64,000 nucleotides of DNA from Spodoptera frugiperda (lineage: Eukaryota > Arthropoda > Insecta > Lepidoptera > Noctuidae), in the NCBI RefSeq assembly GCF_023101765.2, contig NC_064238.1, positions 5,206,001-5,270,000 of the forward strand, in the 5' to 3' direction. Shown piece after piece: positions 1-13,275 of this stretch. The number at the start of each line of letters is the position of its first letter. Within the stretch, counting starts at the first letter, position 1. The translations under genes and the position numbers were made by a program. The notes beneath the pieces are model-generated. The model saw nothing but the letters and a program-made list of their open reading frames with translations. It was not told where the DNA came from and searched no databases.

Positions 1-114
1 TTTTTCAAAAATACCGATGGTCATGTGACCCGTGTTGACATATCACAAAATCGATACCCGACTAAAATAATACTATGGTTCTTTAATATAATTTCGAAAC
101 CTAACATGATGATA

Positions 115-154
115 ATTTAAAAAAGATCATGACATATCATGATCTTTTTTAAAT
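115..154. repeat. Perfect hairpin (18 bp arms, 4 nt loop)
   Basis: The arms at 115-132 and 137-154 are exact reverse complements around a CATA loop, with GATCATGA/TCATGATC at the tip. It sits in very AT-rich DNA. It could be a relic of a foldback element or a cruciform-prone palindrome; nothing indicates a terminator or a small RNA. Confidence 0.8.
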
Positions 155-218
155 ATAGGTACTATAATAGATATTAATAATTAAGAGCTTATAGGTACTA
201 TAATAGATATTAATAATT
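155..218. repeat. Short tandem duplication, 28 bp unit
   Basis: The unit starting ATAGGTACTATAATAGATAT at 155-182 is repeated without change at 191-218, a period of 36 with 8 unrelated bases between. It directly abuts the hairpin at 115-154. Likely a recent slippage or duplication event. Confidence 0.85.
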
Positions 219-663
219 CGATATTCAATCTAATTAAAAAGTCGTAAAACATTGCAGCTAATACATTCTAGATATTATGATGTGAATAAAACAGCATTTT
301 TAATATTCTAATTAGTAGGTATGTATTTAAATGTCGGTCGTTCAACCCAAGTTTTGATATTTAAAACCTTTGCAGCGAATCATTTGGAAAATTTATCATT
401 CTATCTTCATCATCAATATTCGTTATTCGTTTTTATTTAAACACCATTTTATTTCTGCTCAAAGAAAATAAATTACATTACGAATATTTCTCTAGAGAGA
501 GAAATGTTAATTTTATATCGATTATCGAGTGAGTAATTTGAATAAGATAGTAAAGTTACATGCCTTGTATAACTCGATACTGGTTCAATGTATTTTTTAC
601 GATTTTAATAGCAATATAAATAGGACAAAGTTTTTTAACTTGACTGAAGTGTTGGTAGTGTAA
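219..663. other. No gene seen
   Basis: AT-rich sequence with short homopolymer runs. I see no open frame of note and no recognisable repeat. Confidence 0.6.
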
Positions 664-840
664 GAGCGAGGCCACCACAGATGGGGCCCAGTAGGGCTGA
701 CGCGTGATCCGGAGCTGCGGACTACCTAGCGGGTTTACCGGGGCTTCGTCTTAAAGCAGGCGTAGGAACGGGGTGGTTTTAAGTCAGTAAGAGTCTGACA
801 CTCCCTCTCGCCTCACCCAAGGCCTAAGAAGGCCTCGCTC
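664..840 (+). mobile_element. Retroposon family A, copy 1
   Basis: This is a copy of the main dispersed repeat of the window. Its core reads GATGGGGCCCAGTAGGGCTG, then GGAGCTGCGGACTACCTAGC, GGGTTTACCGGGGCT, AACGGGGTGGTTTTAAGTCA and GACACTCCCTCTCGCCTC. The usual 3' end (GTCATTGGATGATTTTCCCC) is missing and is replaced by a GGCCTCGCTC sequence. That sequence is the exact inverse of GAGCGAGGCC at the left edge (664-673), so the copy is bounded by a 10 bp inverted repeat, possibly from rearrangement. From memory this family is very common in noctuid moths; I cannot name it with certainty. Confidence 0.8.
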
Positions 841-3629
841 ATAAAAGGAAGTACGGTTTTAGTTCTGGGTTAAGTAAAATCAAATAAATTGTTCAGTATA
901 TTTTCATTTTTAGACTTATATAACGAAAATTATAATTTATACTGTTGGTGTATTTTATTAACTGACATATAATACTAATAAATTATATAATTCTAACATA
1001 TATTTCGAAAATACGGACATGAAATAACATGTATGTCTCTATTCATATGGAAAACTGTCACGTGAAAACTCACATTGCAGACATCATTATACAAAAACCT
1101 TCACTTTGGTTGTTCACCTCTATTTGACAAAAGACCGCAGTTACTGCTATTTTATACTAAGTTATATAAATACAAATGGCCAACCATAGTTTTTGTAACC
1201 AAAAATCAAATTAAGTAACCACAAATGGCTAACACTTTTAGTAACGCCACCTAGAGAGTAAAAAGTAAAACAAAACTCGACACGCAAACTTACAGCACAC
1301 AACAAAATTATTGTGCGAATGTATGCGTCTACATTCAATTCTAATCACGCACACCAACGTAAAGACATAGAAAAACGAACATTACGTACTCACACAAACA
1401 CGAATCGTTACAGCCTCTTACGTGAAGAACGTAAGCGACTGCGGAACTCAAGATGGCTGACATTGGCAATGGCAGGTCGTTGACCCGGCGCTCGCGCAGC
1501 CTTCAAAGCTTAGATCTAAGCATTAGAGTGGTTGTTATTTTCTGACGTGTTTTTATTTTATTATTGGACTGTTTTGTTCGTCGAATGTTTTTTGTTGCGT
1601 TTAAGTTTCAAACAATAATTTAAATTTTGATTTATAATTACTTATTAATATTGAAGTGGGCTATAATTAGCTTGTCTCTAAACGGCTTAGAATTCTATAT
1701 AGGTGGCCTCTATGTTGTATTTCTATCAGCGTAGTGAATTATTTTTATTTTTGTGTTTTCTAAGTGTTTTCTATCCAGTTAAAGGGCGATTTCTTCCAAT
1801 ACATTTGATAACAATAACTAAACTTATAGTTAATGCTTTTTAATGAAATATTTATTGCGATATGCAATAAATTTTGTTCTATATATGATTTTTAATAAAC
1901 CTCAAGTATAATATATGTTTTCATTAAACTTAATTGTTAAAACCTCTTTTGACTTACTTTAAAAGAGGCTCGAAGCATTAATGTAATAAAACACCATGAT
2001 AAAATTTATTTTTCATTAAACTAAAAATATGTTATAATACAAAATGGAACATCCGCATTGAAAACGACTAGCAGAGTAAGAAATATCAAAATAGATTGTA
2101 TATTATAGCGAGACATGATTCCATGAACATTGATCGTTGCGGTGGTGGCTCCGCCGTGCGGCGGGCCGGCGCAACCGCGGAATGTAGCTCAAAGTAACGG
2201 TGCGTGCGCGCCGCGAAAAAACTCAAGTTCACTATCACGGAAGATTGCGCGCCGACGACGCCATTACCGTTCGGTTACGTTGTCGCGTCGGCTACTAGGT
2301 ATTATGCCACTATGTAACTATGCATTCATTGCATAACGCGTGCTATATACTTCAACACGCATTTCACGTCGAATCTAAACTGATAATTAACATTGTTACA
2401 CGTTATATTTCATTGTTTGTCTGTACGTTCATGTATTAAACTGGTGTTAATTCTGACAAGAGTCCTAAAGCTTGTGAAGCTTTGCGTGTGATTTTTTAAA
2501 GTTTCTTCCTTATTTTTTTGCGGCAAATTGATGTTCTAGCTGTCTATTGCTATTGGCTTTAGGCTTGATTTCAGGGTCAGAATAATTTAGAGCTAGTATT
2601 TAATTTCTGACCTCCCAAGTAGCGCAGTGTAGACTTAGCTATATTCTAGACTGAACCATATTTTGGTAGTTATTTAAATGTAGTAAACATTTGGACACAT
2701 AATAGTATAGGTATCTGTATAGGTCGTAAATTAACTCGTTAGAAAGGATAATGTATGTATAATCGTATGAAAATTTCCGGAAACTTTTTAAATTTATAAT
2801 GAAATTTAACTCTATATGTATGAATTTAACTAGACATTCATTTTCACATACATAAAATGGATCAGGAAATAAATACCGCATCCCATGTAGTTATGGAAGT
2901 TTTTGTTGTACACCGTTATCTGATAGAACAGACAGAGCTTGTAGATAAAAATGCTAATTGTATGGGTAATCACAATGAGTATAATTCAGTTCACATTGAC
3001 ATTAGATTCGCTCTCGTAGCAAACTGTTACTTTGTAGAAGCATCCGGTAGACTTATGATTCATGGAAATTGTTTTTTTGAAAAATATCAGGGTCCCGTAC
3101 ATTGTGGTCTTTTGAATCCATTTCCATTTTCCATTGATTGAATAACTATTAGTCGAAATTTTTGTATCTAAGAATTTTTTACTAACTTTTAATAAGAGTT
3201 TTTGATCTGCCAACCGGTTAATAAAAAATAAACTTAGCAGAAAGATACTCTTTCCTAATTTTATATTTTTACAGAATGGAGCAAAATAAACTTCATTGTT
3301 GCTCTTTCTCTATCTTAATTCTATAAATATCTGCGAACCAAATATGGCCCTAGATAACAAAGTCGTTAATATACGGAGGCGTCGTCCAGAATTAACATTT
3401 TAACCTAGCTATAATAGCTTTAGTATGTCGTTTCTCCTTTTTGGGCTAAGTTCACTTTCCTAGTCAATAAACCATTGTTAGCCAAATCTGGAATACTTCG
3501 ATTTATTGCTCCATTATTGTTAGAATTTATTAAATAATATCAAATAACATCATGGCCATTTTTCTTTCAAATTGGCAAGAGTTAGTATAGTATTATATAT
3601 TTGCAAAATCAGATAAAAAATTTAATTTC
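841..3629. other. Intergenic or intronic stretch with two CpG-rich blocks
   Basis: Mostly AT-rich DNA. Two blocks stand out by base composition. The first, about 1420-1510, contains an ATG at 1453 in good context (CAAGATGG) that opens a 30-codon frame to 1545. The second, about 2120-2300, is dense in CG dinucleotides (GCCGTGCGGCGGGCCGGCGC). Either could be a promoter, a 5' exon or an old repeat. I see no clear splice signals linking them to a gene. The small frame at 2857-3141 has no recognisable content. Confidence 0.4.
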
Positions 3630-3638
3630 TAATAATAG

Positions 3639-3834
3639 CTTTTTTAAGAGGAGTAAATCATCCAATGACTTTTCCCGATTGGGGTGATTCGAGAGGGAGT
3701 GTCAGACTCTTACTGACTAAAAACTACCCCGTTCTACTCCTGCTTTTGAGCCGGAGCTCCATTTAGAACCCAGGTGAATCAGCATCAGACTACTGGGCCC
3801 TATCTAAGGTTGTCCTGATGGCTCTTTGTCCTCT
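3639..3834 (-). mobile_element. Retroposon family A, copy 2, with 9 bp target-site duplication
   Basis: The element reads on the minus strand. Its 3' end is at the left, with the ATCATCCAATGACTTTTCCC complement preceded by a T run (an A-rich tail on the element strand). It extends rightwards through the TACTGGGCCCTATCT segment to GATGGCTCTTTGTCCTCT at the 5' end. The 9 bp TAATAATAG at 3630-3638 is repeated exactly at 3835-3843, flanking the copy. Tail plus duplication is the signature of target-primed reverse transcription by a LINE. Confidence 0.85.
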
Positions 3835-3843
3835 TAATAATAG

Positions 3844-6817
3844 GTAATGACTAATATTTATAGAAATTTTAAAGAAATTATTGCCCAGATAAAACAATTC
3901 GTGTTATGAATTTCCACCTCGTCAATACCGTTTGCGATTACTAAACCACCACCTAAAACGGCTATACATGACGTATGTGCAAAATATTACAAGAAATCTT
4001 TTTGTTCGTGAATCAGTTTCAATATTAATTAAGCACCATGATCTCATATATCACACAATAGACTTAAATTAAAGAATGAAGAATGTACAAAAAAATCTTA
4101 ATTCACTGTTTTGTTTCGAAGATGAAACGCAAAAAGTATAAGTGCAATATGGTTAACAAAACGGAATAAACAATAGAACTGATCAAATGTAAGGACTCTC
4201 ATACATTTTTAAAGAACAAAAATTGTACAATGAAACATAAGAATCATACACCTACTTGAAATATATCACAAGAATTCAAAAGAATCCCGTATCATTAACA
4301 TCGTTAATTTATTTCAATCCTTTTGAACATAGACCAATCCATTAGCACGCCATCAAGCTCAAGATCTTTGTAACAAATCACATTTACATTAACTATCGAA
4401 ACTATTGTATTCAGTAACTTTTTTATAGAATAACCAAAATGACGATACATGTTCTAAAATGGAACATTTCACTAAAGTGACCCTTTTCAAGGACAAGTTA
4501 GGTATATATATAGAGCTTGCAATATGATTATAATATGAGGAACCTCGTTACAAACAACCAGTCGTACTTGGCTCTCTATATTATCTTACATCTTCTGTTA
4601 CCACTGTTATGACGTGAGAAACTCGATTGTTCCGATTGTTGCCATAAGTGTGGGTAAATCAGCTTACTCTTTAAATGTTAATGGAGCCTAAGTACGCGTT
4701 TACGATGCATGCAACTGTTGTTAAATTATTTAAGTTCATCGGCAACCATTCATTTCATAATCTGTTGTAAGATAAGGAAGCTGAATTTACTCCTACATTT
4801 ATGCATTTATCTTTAATCCACTGAGTAATTGAGTTGAGTATAAATGAATCAGTACTCATTAGAATAAAATAGTCTGGTTATGATACTGTGTCTATAAATA
4901 TGATATTAGTCAGTAGGACTCTAGGTTAGTTTATATTTAAATGGTGTTGACAATATTAAAGACTCGGATTCAGTGCCGTTAAGTATGTCTAGGGCAAATA
5001 AACAATTGTCAAAAATTATGTAACACGTTTTAACAATACGTTATTGTTCCGAAAATAGTAACATTATTTTTGTTATGTTATATACCGCCCTATAATTGTA
5101 TGCAGATCGATTAATTGATGTATGTTATTTTGAACTTGAATCCAGTGGCACAGGGTTTATTGTTTAATGATTTCTATAAAACATGTTTTAGTATCCAATT
5201 TAGTTTTAAGAAAGTATACAGTATTTCTGTCATAAAATTGAAAGTGAGTGTAAATAATACTGCCGGTGCATTCCTTATCTACCCTTTCTGACGATGATAG
5301 CTATATTTTTTATGATAAATTAACTACCATGACGGACGATTGACATGTCAGAATATATTATTCTTTCAAATCGTACCCACGATGGACTCATTAAAAAAGG
5401 ATCAGGCAAAAAAAAAATTAAAATGGAATTAGGCAAAAAATACAATCACTTTCTTTCTTGACCAAAATAATAACTCAATGCAGAGATCCAATCCGATTCC
5501 TTTTTAACAAATGACCATGTTGCAACCACCTGCACCTGTCACCAATTTTCGACCATAAAATAATACAAATCAGGTGTCTTGTTTTAGAAAGATTCATTAC
5601 CACTGTCAAATTGTGTATCGGATTTTCGAGCTACGAATGTGATAGTAAATTGAACTCTAAGTTGTTAGAACAGAAAGTGTTTTATCCCGTAACAGTTTGG
5701 TTTCTAATGACCTATATTTGTAACATATGGGTCGACGTGAGGCAGCTGATGGTAGGTCAGGAATGGGTTACTAAGGCAATAATTTCGGCTGCTATTATCG
5801 AATATCGGTTTGCTTTATTTTTCGACCTCAAAGGACTGCTGCGGGCGCACGAACTTAATAAGGTGTTCAGTTTCTCAAACTTTTGCACCTTGTATTATCA
5901 AATCTTGTGCATCTAAAAAGTTTATTGAAAAAGCAGGTTCAACAGGTGCGGGAAAGGGTTTCGCTGATTTTAGTTTCTATTTCCTTTGTCGATATTTCGA
6001 TCGATTTATGATTTTATTAATATATGTATGAAAGTGTCAGTATTTCAATTATTTCACATACAAGGTGCTACTACGGGTTGCTGCAAAGATTTATGTCGCT
6101 ATAAATTAATTTTTATTAATAAAAACTATGAGGTAGTAATTTGAATTTGCTTCTATGATAATTATTTTCGTTCAGCAGACGTAAGTGCGATACAAGTAAT
6201 ATTCATATGTGATTTTGTGAATGTTGTTTTAATGCCAATAATGAATTTTGTAAACAGTTTCTTACAATTACATAAAGATTTATTATTCCATGTTAATGGA
6301 ACACGGTTGAAATATTTAAAATTCAGTTACTTACATCATCTTATATTAAACATTTATAATATTTTAATAGCTAGCCTTTTCAAAAGTGCTCCTGATAAAT
6401 GATTTCCGATAGAAGCAGACCGTAGTTTTTCCTAGTAAACAGGTATTAGTATTATATTGAAACGACATTAATATCCTTATTTATAAGGCTACCTACCAAC
6501 TACATTACATTTAACGAACTCACGTCTAACGTTCCAAGTAGCAAAAAGTAATCCGTATTTACATAGCCTTAATAAATACTAGAAAAGACAAATAGTGTTT
6601 AACATGAAAATGTTTTTATAGTACAAAACTTTGTTGCTATCGACATTTTTATTAATAGGACTTCCTTGTCCAATTAAGTTTATTTAATGTTGAGTTATTA
6701 ATTAGCTCAGTTTATGGAGTTTTGCTATGTAACTAAAGTGTTCTGACCTTATATTCTTAACATTGTAACTATAACAAATATTTTGTTAAGAGAACGTATT
6801 AATACGACATCACAAAG
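3844..6817. other. No gene seen
   Basis: AT-rich DNA. Open frames of 60-101 codons near 5611-6031 and 6217-6402 have the Phe/Leu/Ile/Tyr-rich make-up expected of chance frames in AT-rich DNA, and contain no domain I recognise. Confidence 0.5.
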
Positions 6818-6852
6818 TCACGCCTTTTTATCCCCGAAGGGGTAGGCAGAGG
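6818..6852 (-). repeat. LINE 3'-UTR-like scrap
   Basis: TCACGCCTTTTTATCCCCGA followed by AGGGGTAGGCAGAGG matches a short block shared with 61111-61145 (TCACGCCTGTCTCCC...GGGGGTAGGCAGAG). I remember this block from the 3' ends of lepidopteran LINEs. Only about 35 bases are clearly related; the following DNA has diverged. Strand is inferred by analogy with the 61 kb copy. Confidence 0.45.
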
Positions 6853-9800
6853 TAGGCAAAAAGTCCAGTAATACTTTGCCCGGTAGTATTAGTTTCCAAA
6901 ACCCATAATTTATACAAAAAACAACCTAATCACGCTAATCATAAGAAATCAGTGTAATTGTAATGACAGCCTCGTCCACGGCTCCATAGATCTTCGTCAA
7001 TGCATCTGCACGATGCAGCTCGTAGGAAACGCATCGCCCTACGATATTGCACCTGCGGCATGCTCCCACGCTCGTGCACTACCTATTACTGTTCACTGCA
7101 TACTGCACGTTACACTGTCTACTACCTTTCTTTGTCTGTAGCTGCTTAGATCTCATCTTTGTTAGACGATGTTGAGATCTTGCAAACACTATGTTCACAG
7201 CTTTTTTGCTGTAATAGGATCATTTCTTGTACCGTCTATACTACCTATGGTACATAACTGGGAGCAGCAGCTAGAGACTCTGGATTCAACTGTTAACCAC
7301 CTGGAATCAAATTATTGAAATAAAAAAAAATCTATGATTGGACAAGATCAAGTTACTAAACATGGTCTAATTAGATTGAATCGATAAGAATCAAGAAAAT
7401 AAAATAATCTGAGATTTGCATTTGCAATTGAAGAGATAAGGAAATGTATAATTTTCATTTGCGATTTAATTATTAATTTATGCTGAACACCACTCAACTT
7501 CCAATGATTAGATAGGGTCAATATACTCGGATTTTAAAAATTCAAAAAAATATACCATAGGTAGGCCAGTCATTGACGTCATGCAATTTCAGATGCTAAT
7601 TAATATCTTTAACTACTTAAATTCTTTCCTAATCTTCATTTTAGAAAAATCTCCTAAAATCCAAGTTGTAGATTTCTATTTGCTAATTTATAGTGTGTCG
7701 TTTTTGAGTTTAAGTATCGCACAACTTGTTTCTAAAAAAATAATATATTTGAACAAATTCCAAAATTTTTATTGCCTACCATTTATAGACTTTCCTTCGA
7801 AATACTAGCTTTGACCAGCAGCTTTGCTTGCGTAATTAAATGGAATTTATCTATATGCTCTTTCTATCTTATTTTATTTTTTAAATCATAACTACATGAC
7901 ATGGCGTCTTAATATTAGCGTATTTTATTTACCTACAAAATATCAGTAGCTCGCTACATAATTGAAATCGATCAAATTGTATGCTTTAAATGTAGTCAAA
8001 ATCATACAAGATAATTTTGATCCAAAGTGAATTAGGGTGCCAAGAAGCCTATCACAATAATAATAAGATAAAAATATGAATGAACCTTCGTTTAGAATAC
8101 GAAAATATAATTTAAACGCAAACAAAGAAACTGCAATATTTGAAAGATTAGTTACATCAAACCCAAAAAAGTAGTAACTGTAAACTGAATTTTTACATTA
8201 AAATTGTAATAAATTTGATCTTTATGAGGCCTGTCACAGTTCAATTAAAGAAATTGATAACCTAAAAGTAACTGAATTAATTTAGCTAAATAATGTAGAT
8301 AAGAATATTCTAAATGCCATAGAATTTACAAATTACCATTAATTGTATATGCGTCCTAGGTCAGTATAAATAAAACCTAATTGATGGCCAGTGGTGTGTC
8401 AAATAGGTACAATGGTATCGCGCAAGGTGCGTTTATAAATAGACTGACATTTAGTTATTGACTTCGGTTCTGCACATATGTTTAAGGCTCTTATTTATTT
8501 AAATATCAGCAGGAAACTAGCTCAAAGTTCAAATAGGAGTGCAGTATTTAAATGGATCAATATGCACTTAACGCCATTCTTTAGTAATTATGCATCATTA
8601 TATGATTGGTTTTAATGTAGCTGTATCGAGACTATTTAATTGCATGAACCGATTTTCTTACTTTATTAAAACATTTTGATCGTTGATAAAATATAATTAT
8701 AAGTGATACATACTGTCATATTTATTCAGTAAATAGCAGTATCTTAAGTAATAACATTTTGTAAGGGTTTAATGGACGATTCAATAAACAATAGAAGGTA
8801 CCATGAATCGATTCTCTTGTTGACGTTGTTAATTAATTTAATGACGGTCACCGTGATCAGAGATTTATATCTCAGGTATAAGCCGTGCTTCCATATAATT
8901 TTATACTTTACGAGTCTACGGGACCACCTTGTTGCGATAAAGATGAAAGATAAATTAATATATTAATTGTTTTACTTAAAAGCACACTCGAAATGTTAAC
9001 TGCATTTTATTGCGAAAGCAAACATATAATTGAAGTTCGAATTAAAATTTTATTTGAATTTTAAACCGAATTTATATGACAGGTCTTACTATATGTGGTC
9101 AGTCTCAATTTTGGATTTTTAATATTATTCCTTATCTCAAAAATGAAACCGTAAATAAAGAAGAAATTATTTATGCACTTTTGTCCAATTGAACCAATAA
9201 TATTTAAAAAAGACTGGAAGAATTTTGAGTTTCAAAAATGTATATTGAATTTAATAATTTATTCCAAAATTTCTATTAAATCGATTTCAGAGGTCAGGCA
9301 GACTTAATATGCATTTTAAAAGCAAAGTAATATTTTTTAAACTATATTTTCGAATCAGATGTAAGGTGTGGGCCTATTATCATACATTAGTCTCAAAATC
9401 AAGATCCTTAGTGACCACTATAAACTATATAGTGATAGATCTAGACATTCAGGCTTTTAAACATAAATTTATGATCAGCAGTTATATTAGCATTAACTAT
9501 AAACCACGGAGCCTCTTCTATAATTTCTCACGGTCAAAACCTCGCTTTCACTATTTTTTTGAAATCATATCCTTATAGGTTTTTTGGTTTCGATTTTGAA
9601 CAAAAAATCCTTAAAAAAATCCCTTTCGATTTCCGCTCAGGCGCCATCTGCTTTTATTCTTGTCATGTGTTTGTTTAGATTAGTTTTTTTTCTCTGTCCG
9701 GATTTCACCGGAACTTGCCTCTCAATGAATGTGGTTTAACATTTAATTTTGTACATTATAGTTTGAAGTATTTGATAGTGGGTATGAATGAGATGATTGG

Positions 9801-11653
9801 ATCACTTAACCTAAGATATTATGTGAAGCTCGATCCATAAAACAAAATTATGGATTAGGGCGTTATTTGCTTTTGTTTAGGTGTTTTCATTATGTTTTTT
9901 TTTAGGTCGATGGCAGTTTGTAAAGTGATGGTAATGGGAACCGATTTAGTTTTGAATAAAAGAGGTTATAGCTCGTAGTATGTAAATAGCTAAGCCATAT
10001 CGACAAGAAACGAGTATGTCATAACAAATTTTTATTAAGCAGTATAAATTCATATTTTTTACAAAGTTAGAATAATATATTTGCCAAGAAATATAAAGTT
10101 GATTTCTCACTATCAAGAATTAGTGGAGCATGCAAAAAATTTGTTGCTCCATTAAAATAAAACCAGTGTGTCCAATTACGACATGTAATTGGTACACATT
10201 AGTGTAGTATAGTGATATGGTACACACCATATCATAATCCTAACATTAATATGTACTGAAATTAGTTTTAATTCACCGTTTTACGACTATAAGGTACGGT
10301 ATATAATGCTTCATTATGTACTACATACCACGTGTGCTGAATTTGGAACTAATCATGTTTTCACACTATTGTTTTACATGAACACTAATAAAGTCAACAT
10401 GGGCGCTAATTAAACGCAATATTTATGGCCTGTATAATTGATGGTTGTTAATCTAGCTTATCGTAAAAAGTAATCATTTTATAACAAAGAAAATTTCCTT
10501 TATTATGCATAAATAAAAAGTATATTAAGAGATATAGTTTTTGACTTTTGATTGCGAATTTCAATATCTTAAAGGTATTATCCGGATTGCAAATACGATA
10601 GTTACATAATCACAACATACGTTTTCTTTAAAAGGTTTTTTTAAAACATCTCTATATATACCGTTGTTTGTTACAAAAATAAAGCCAGAATAATACATTT
10701 TATTTACGCATCAAATAGTACACATTGTTACAATACCCTACAAAGTTTTTATACAAGAATGTCCGAACTAATAATAGGTCCTTGTTCACCCTTCAATGTA
10801 ACAGTCCCAAAGAAAGTTTTATGACCAAAGATAAACGTTGAATGTTAGTCTCTTTACGCAAACAGGTAAATATTTTTATTGCTTTAAAGAGATATTTATC
10901 ATCAAAAGTACCGCCTTTTAACTTTCTTTCGGACAAATTGTGCTGTGATAACTATTTCAAAGATAGCATAACTGGGATTCAAATGCTTGATCTTTGGCGC
11001 TTGTTGAAATTAGTTCGCATTTTTTGAATAATTTTGAATAAAATACTCAAGCTGTTATCCCGTCTAATTACATGATGTTATGTTAAAAAATAACTTCACC
11101 CGATAAGTGTTCCTTGTAGTATAAAACAATTTCATTATATAAAATATAAAAAAAAATGCTGTACATAAACATTCTATTATTTTGCAAGCGTGTCAGGTAG
11201 AACGAATAACCAACACTTAGATATAATTTAACTTTACATATAACGATATTTATAGGTTAACACTAGAAAAAAGGAATGTAACATTAGAAAAAACACTAAC
11301 CCAACACCTATAAACTCACCTTTAAACAAATATCTTTATTTATTTATTACATAATAATTTATTTATCGCCTGCAGACAACAAGGCGCCCTCTACGCTAGC
11401 TACAGTCAATAAATATACGCTGAACAATAAAATATACAGCCACTTAAGGTGGAATTTTATTCGTACATCGCGGCATCGTTTATCGAAGCAGAAAAATAAT
11501 ATAGAAAAGAGAAATGTGATAAAACTTACTAGCAACAAGACTTATGAGAGTTAAAACCACCTTTTTGCAACTTCGCATATGTTTTGATAGAAATGTTTTA
11601 TATACATATAAGTGTAAATTACAACACCTTATGATATGAACTTAAATATATTT
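6853..11653. other. No gene seen
   Basis: The stretch 6960-7260 is less AT-rich and repeats pyrimidine-rich ACTAC/CTGC words; it may be a decayed repeat. The rest is AT-rich with frames of 60-89 codons (7581-7808, 8772-8966, 9309-9578, 10842-11027) that look random. A small palindrome TGATATGGT/ACCATATCA lies near 10212-10233. Confidence 0.5.
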
Positions 11654-12392
11654 GGACACCAGCAATTTATACTACGCTAACTCAAAATTCGGAAAAAAAA
11701 AATTTATGCCAAGTTGCTTAAAATGTGTGTTTACATACGTGATAAAAAAATTTAGAAGAAATATGCAAAAATAAGAAAGTTACAAATCTTATAAAACGCT
11801 AAGTAAAGGTAATTTTTTAAATCACTCGAGTTATATTACGCCAACTATTTAGCGGAGTGTGCGCGGGGATTACTTTGGTCAAAGTCCGTGCAACACTGCA
11901 CTAACTCATAGTTAGCGTAGTTTAGTGCGTTCGTGTGTATACTTGTTCGTTTGTAAAATGAACTACTTAGCGACTTTTACATAGTAAATACTTATGTGTT
12001 AACGTATTAATTAGTTTATTAATGATACGTTGACTATTCTTTTTGTAAGTAAGTACATGTTCTTTATAAAAATATTGAAATATGCATCAGATGATTGATC
12101 ATGCACTACGACCTCCCGTACTACACTACGCTAACATAAGTTAGACGTGTATAAGATGTAACATTTTTTTTATGAATTACGTTTATATACGGCTAACTTG
12201 CGCTAAATCAAAAAATAGAAGTAATTAAGGAAATATAAATATGAGATATTACAATGAATAAATTACATATTAAGCATACCAAATTTCAAAAAAGTATCTT
12301 AATTAATGTGAAAGTTATCACGTTTTTCTCTTTAAGCGCCTCTACTGTAAAGTACGCTTTTTGAGTTAGCGTAGTATAAATTAACTGGTGTC
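11654..12392. mobile_element. Unrecognised ~740 bp element with ~34 bp terminal inverted repeats
   Basis: The left end (GGACACCAGCAATTTATACT then ACGCTAACTCAAAA, 11654-11687) and the right end (12357-12392, reading outward-in as GACACCAGTTAATTTATACT then ACGCTAACTCAAAA) are inverted copies differing by about two bases. The 10-mer CTACGCTAAC occurs four times, at 11672-11681 (+), 11911-11920 (-), 12126-12135 (+) and 12365-12374 (-), so two lie in the ends and two inside. Degenerate versions lie at 11830-11846 and near 12186-12205. There is no transposase frame, so this is most likely a non-autonomous DNA transposon whose repeated motif is a transposase-binding site. I see no clear target-site duplication. 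Confidence 0.75.
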
Positions 12393-13275
12393 GATTTGTC
12401 TAGAGACTCATCGACCCCACAGTGTGCAACTAGTTTCTTATGTAAAATAAACAATAACAATATAAGTTCGTATATTAAAGAGGGTGATTTTGCACCTATT
12501 GCCAGAGGGTACATTGCCGTACACAGAGCACTATTCAATCATATGAATGATTTGCAATTTTTTTTTCGCGCACTCAAAGGTTATCCGCCGTATCCATTTT
12601 GATGCGAATTTTGGAAACTGACGAGTCACACCAATATCACATTCACCGGATGCAATATAACCCTTGCACACAAAAACTTAGAAATTACGTTTATAATAAA
12701 CTCACAGTTTCCGAAAAAATACGTAACAAATAGAGAGTTGTTTCCTGCCCTATTGATCAGATCGATGTGTGTAGGGTGACTAAAAATAATTTAGAAAATG
12801 GGATGAACTATGTATTTTTATTATTCGTTTATAACACTTAGTATACACTATGGTCAATATTACTTAAATAAAATAATGTAAACTTTATTTTGTTTTACAT
12901 AAATTCAATTTTGAATGATAAATTCTAATTTTAGTGTTTATATAGTACATACCCATGCGTCTCTTTTAATTACCGCAATGATTTTATTTTAAAAATAATC
13001 ATTTTTTTTTATTTTAAAAGCCAAAGTGAACGGTCAATTTATGTCGTCTACCGTTTTACAGCAATTAGGAGAAAACGCCAAATTACGATTCAAATTGCGG
13101 TGCAATCGATAGCTTATCAAGATTTCCTAATAAAGAAACTACAGTTAAAATAATTTTACATAAAATTTAAATATTTCAGTATCAAATAGCCTAATTTTCG
13201 TATTTTTCCTTATCAAAGCGTGTGATCTATGTATTTGAAATTTTGTCAAACGTAAGAAAAAATTGTATTAGCATC
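12393..13275. other. No gene seen
   Basis: Open frames occur on both strands around 12332-12602. They overlap each other and the end of the inverted-repeat element, and show no recognisable protein content. Confidence 0.5.

Noticed and set aside
5254..5266. TAATACTGCCGG resembling the miR-8/miR-200 start
   Set aside because: The rest of the mature sequence does not match and only a 7 bp stem with a long loop could form.
6127..6137. TGAGGTAGTA resembling the let-7 seed
   Set aside because: The match ends after ten bases and I found no complementary arm nearby to form a precursor hairpin.
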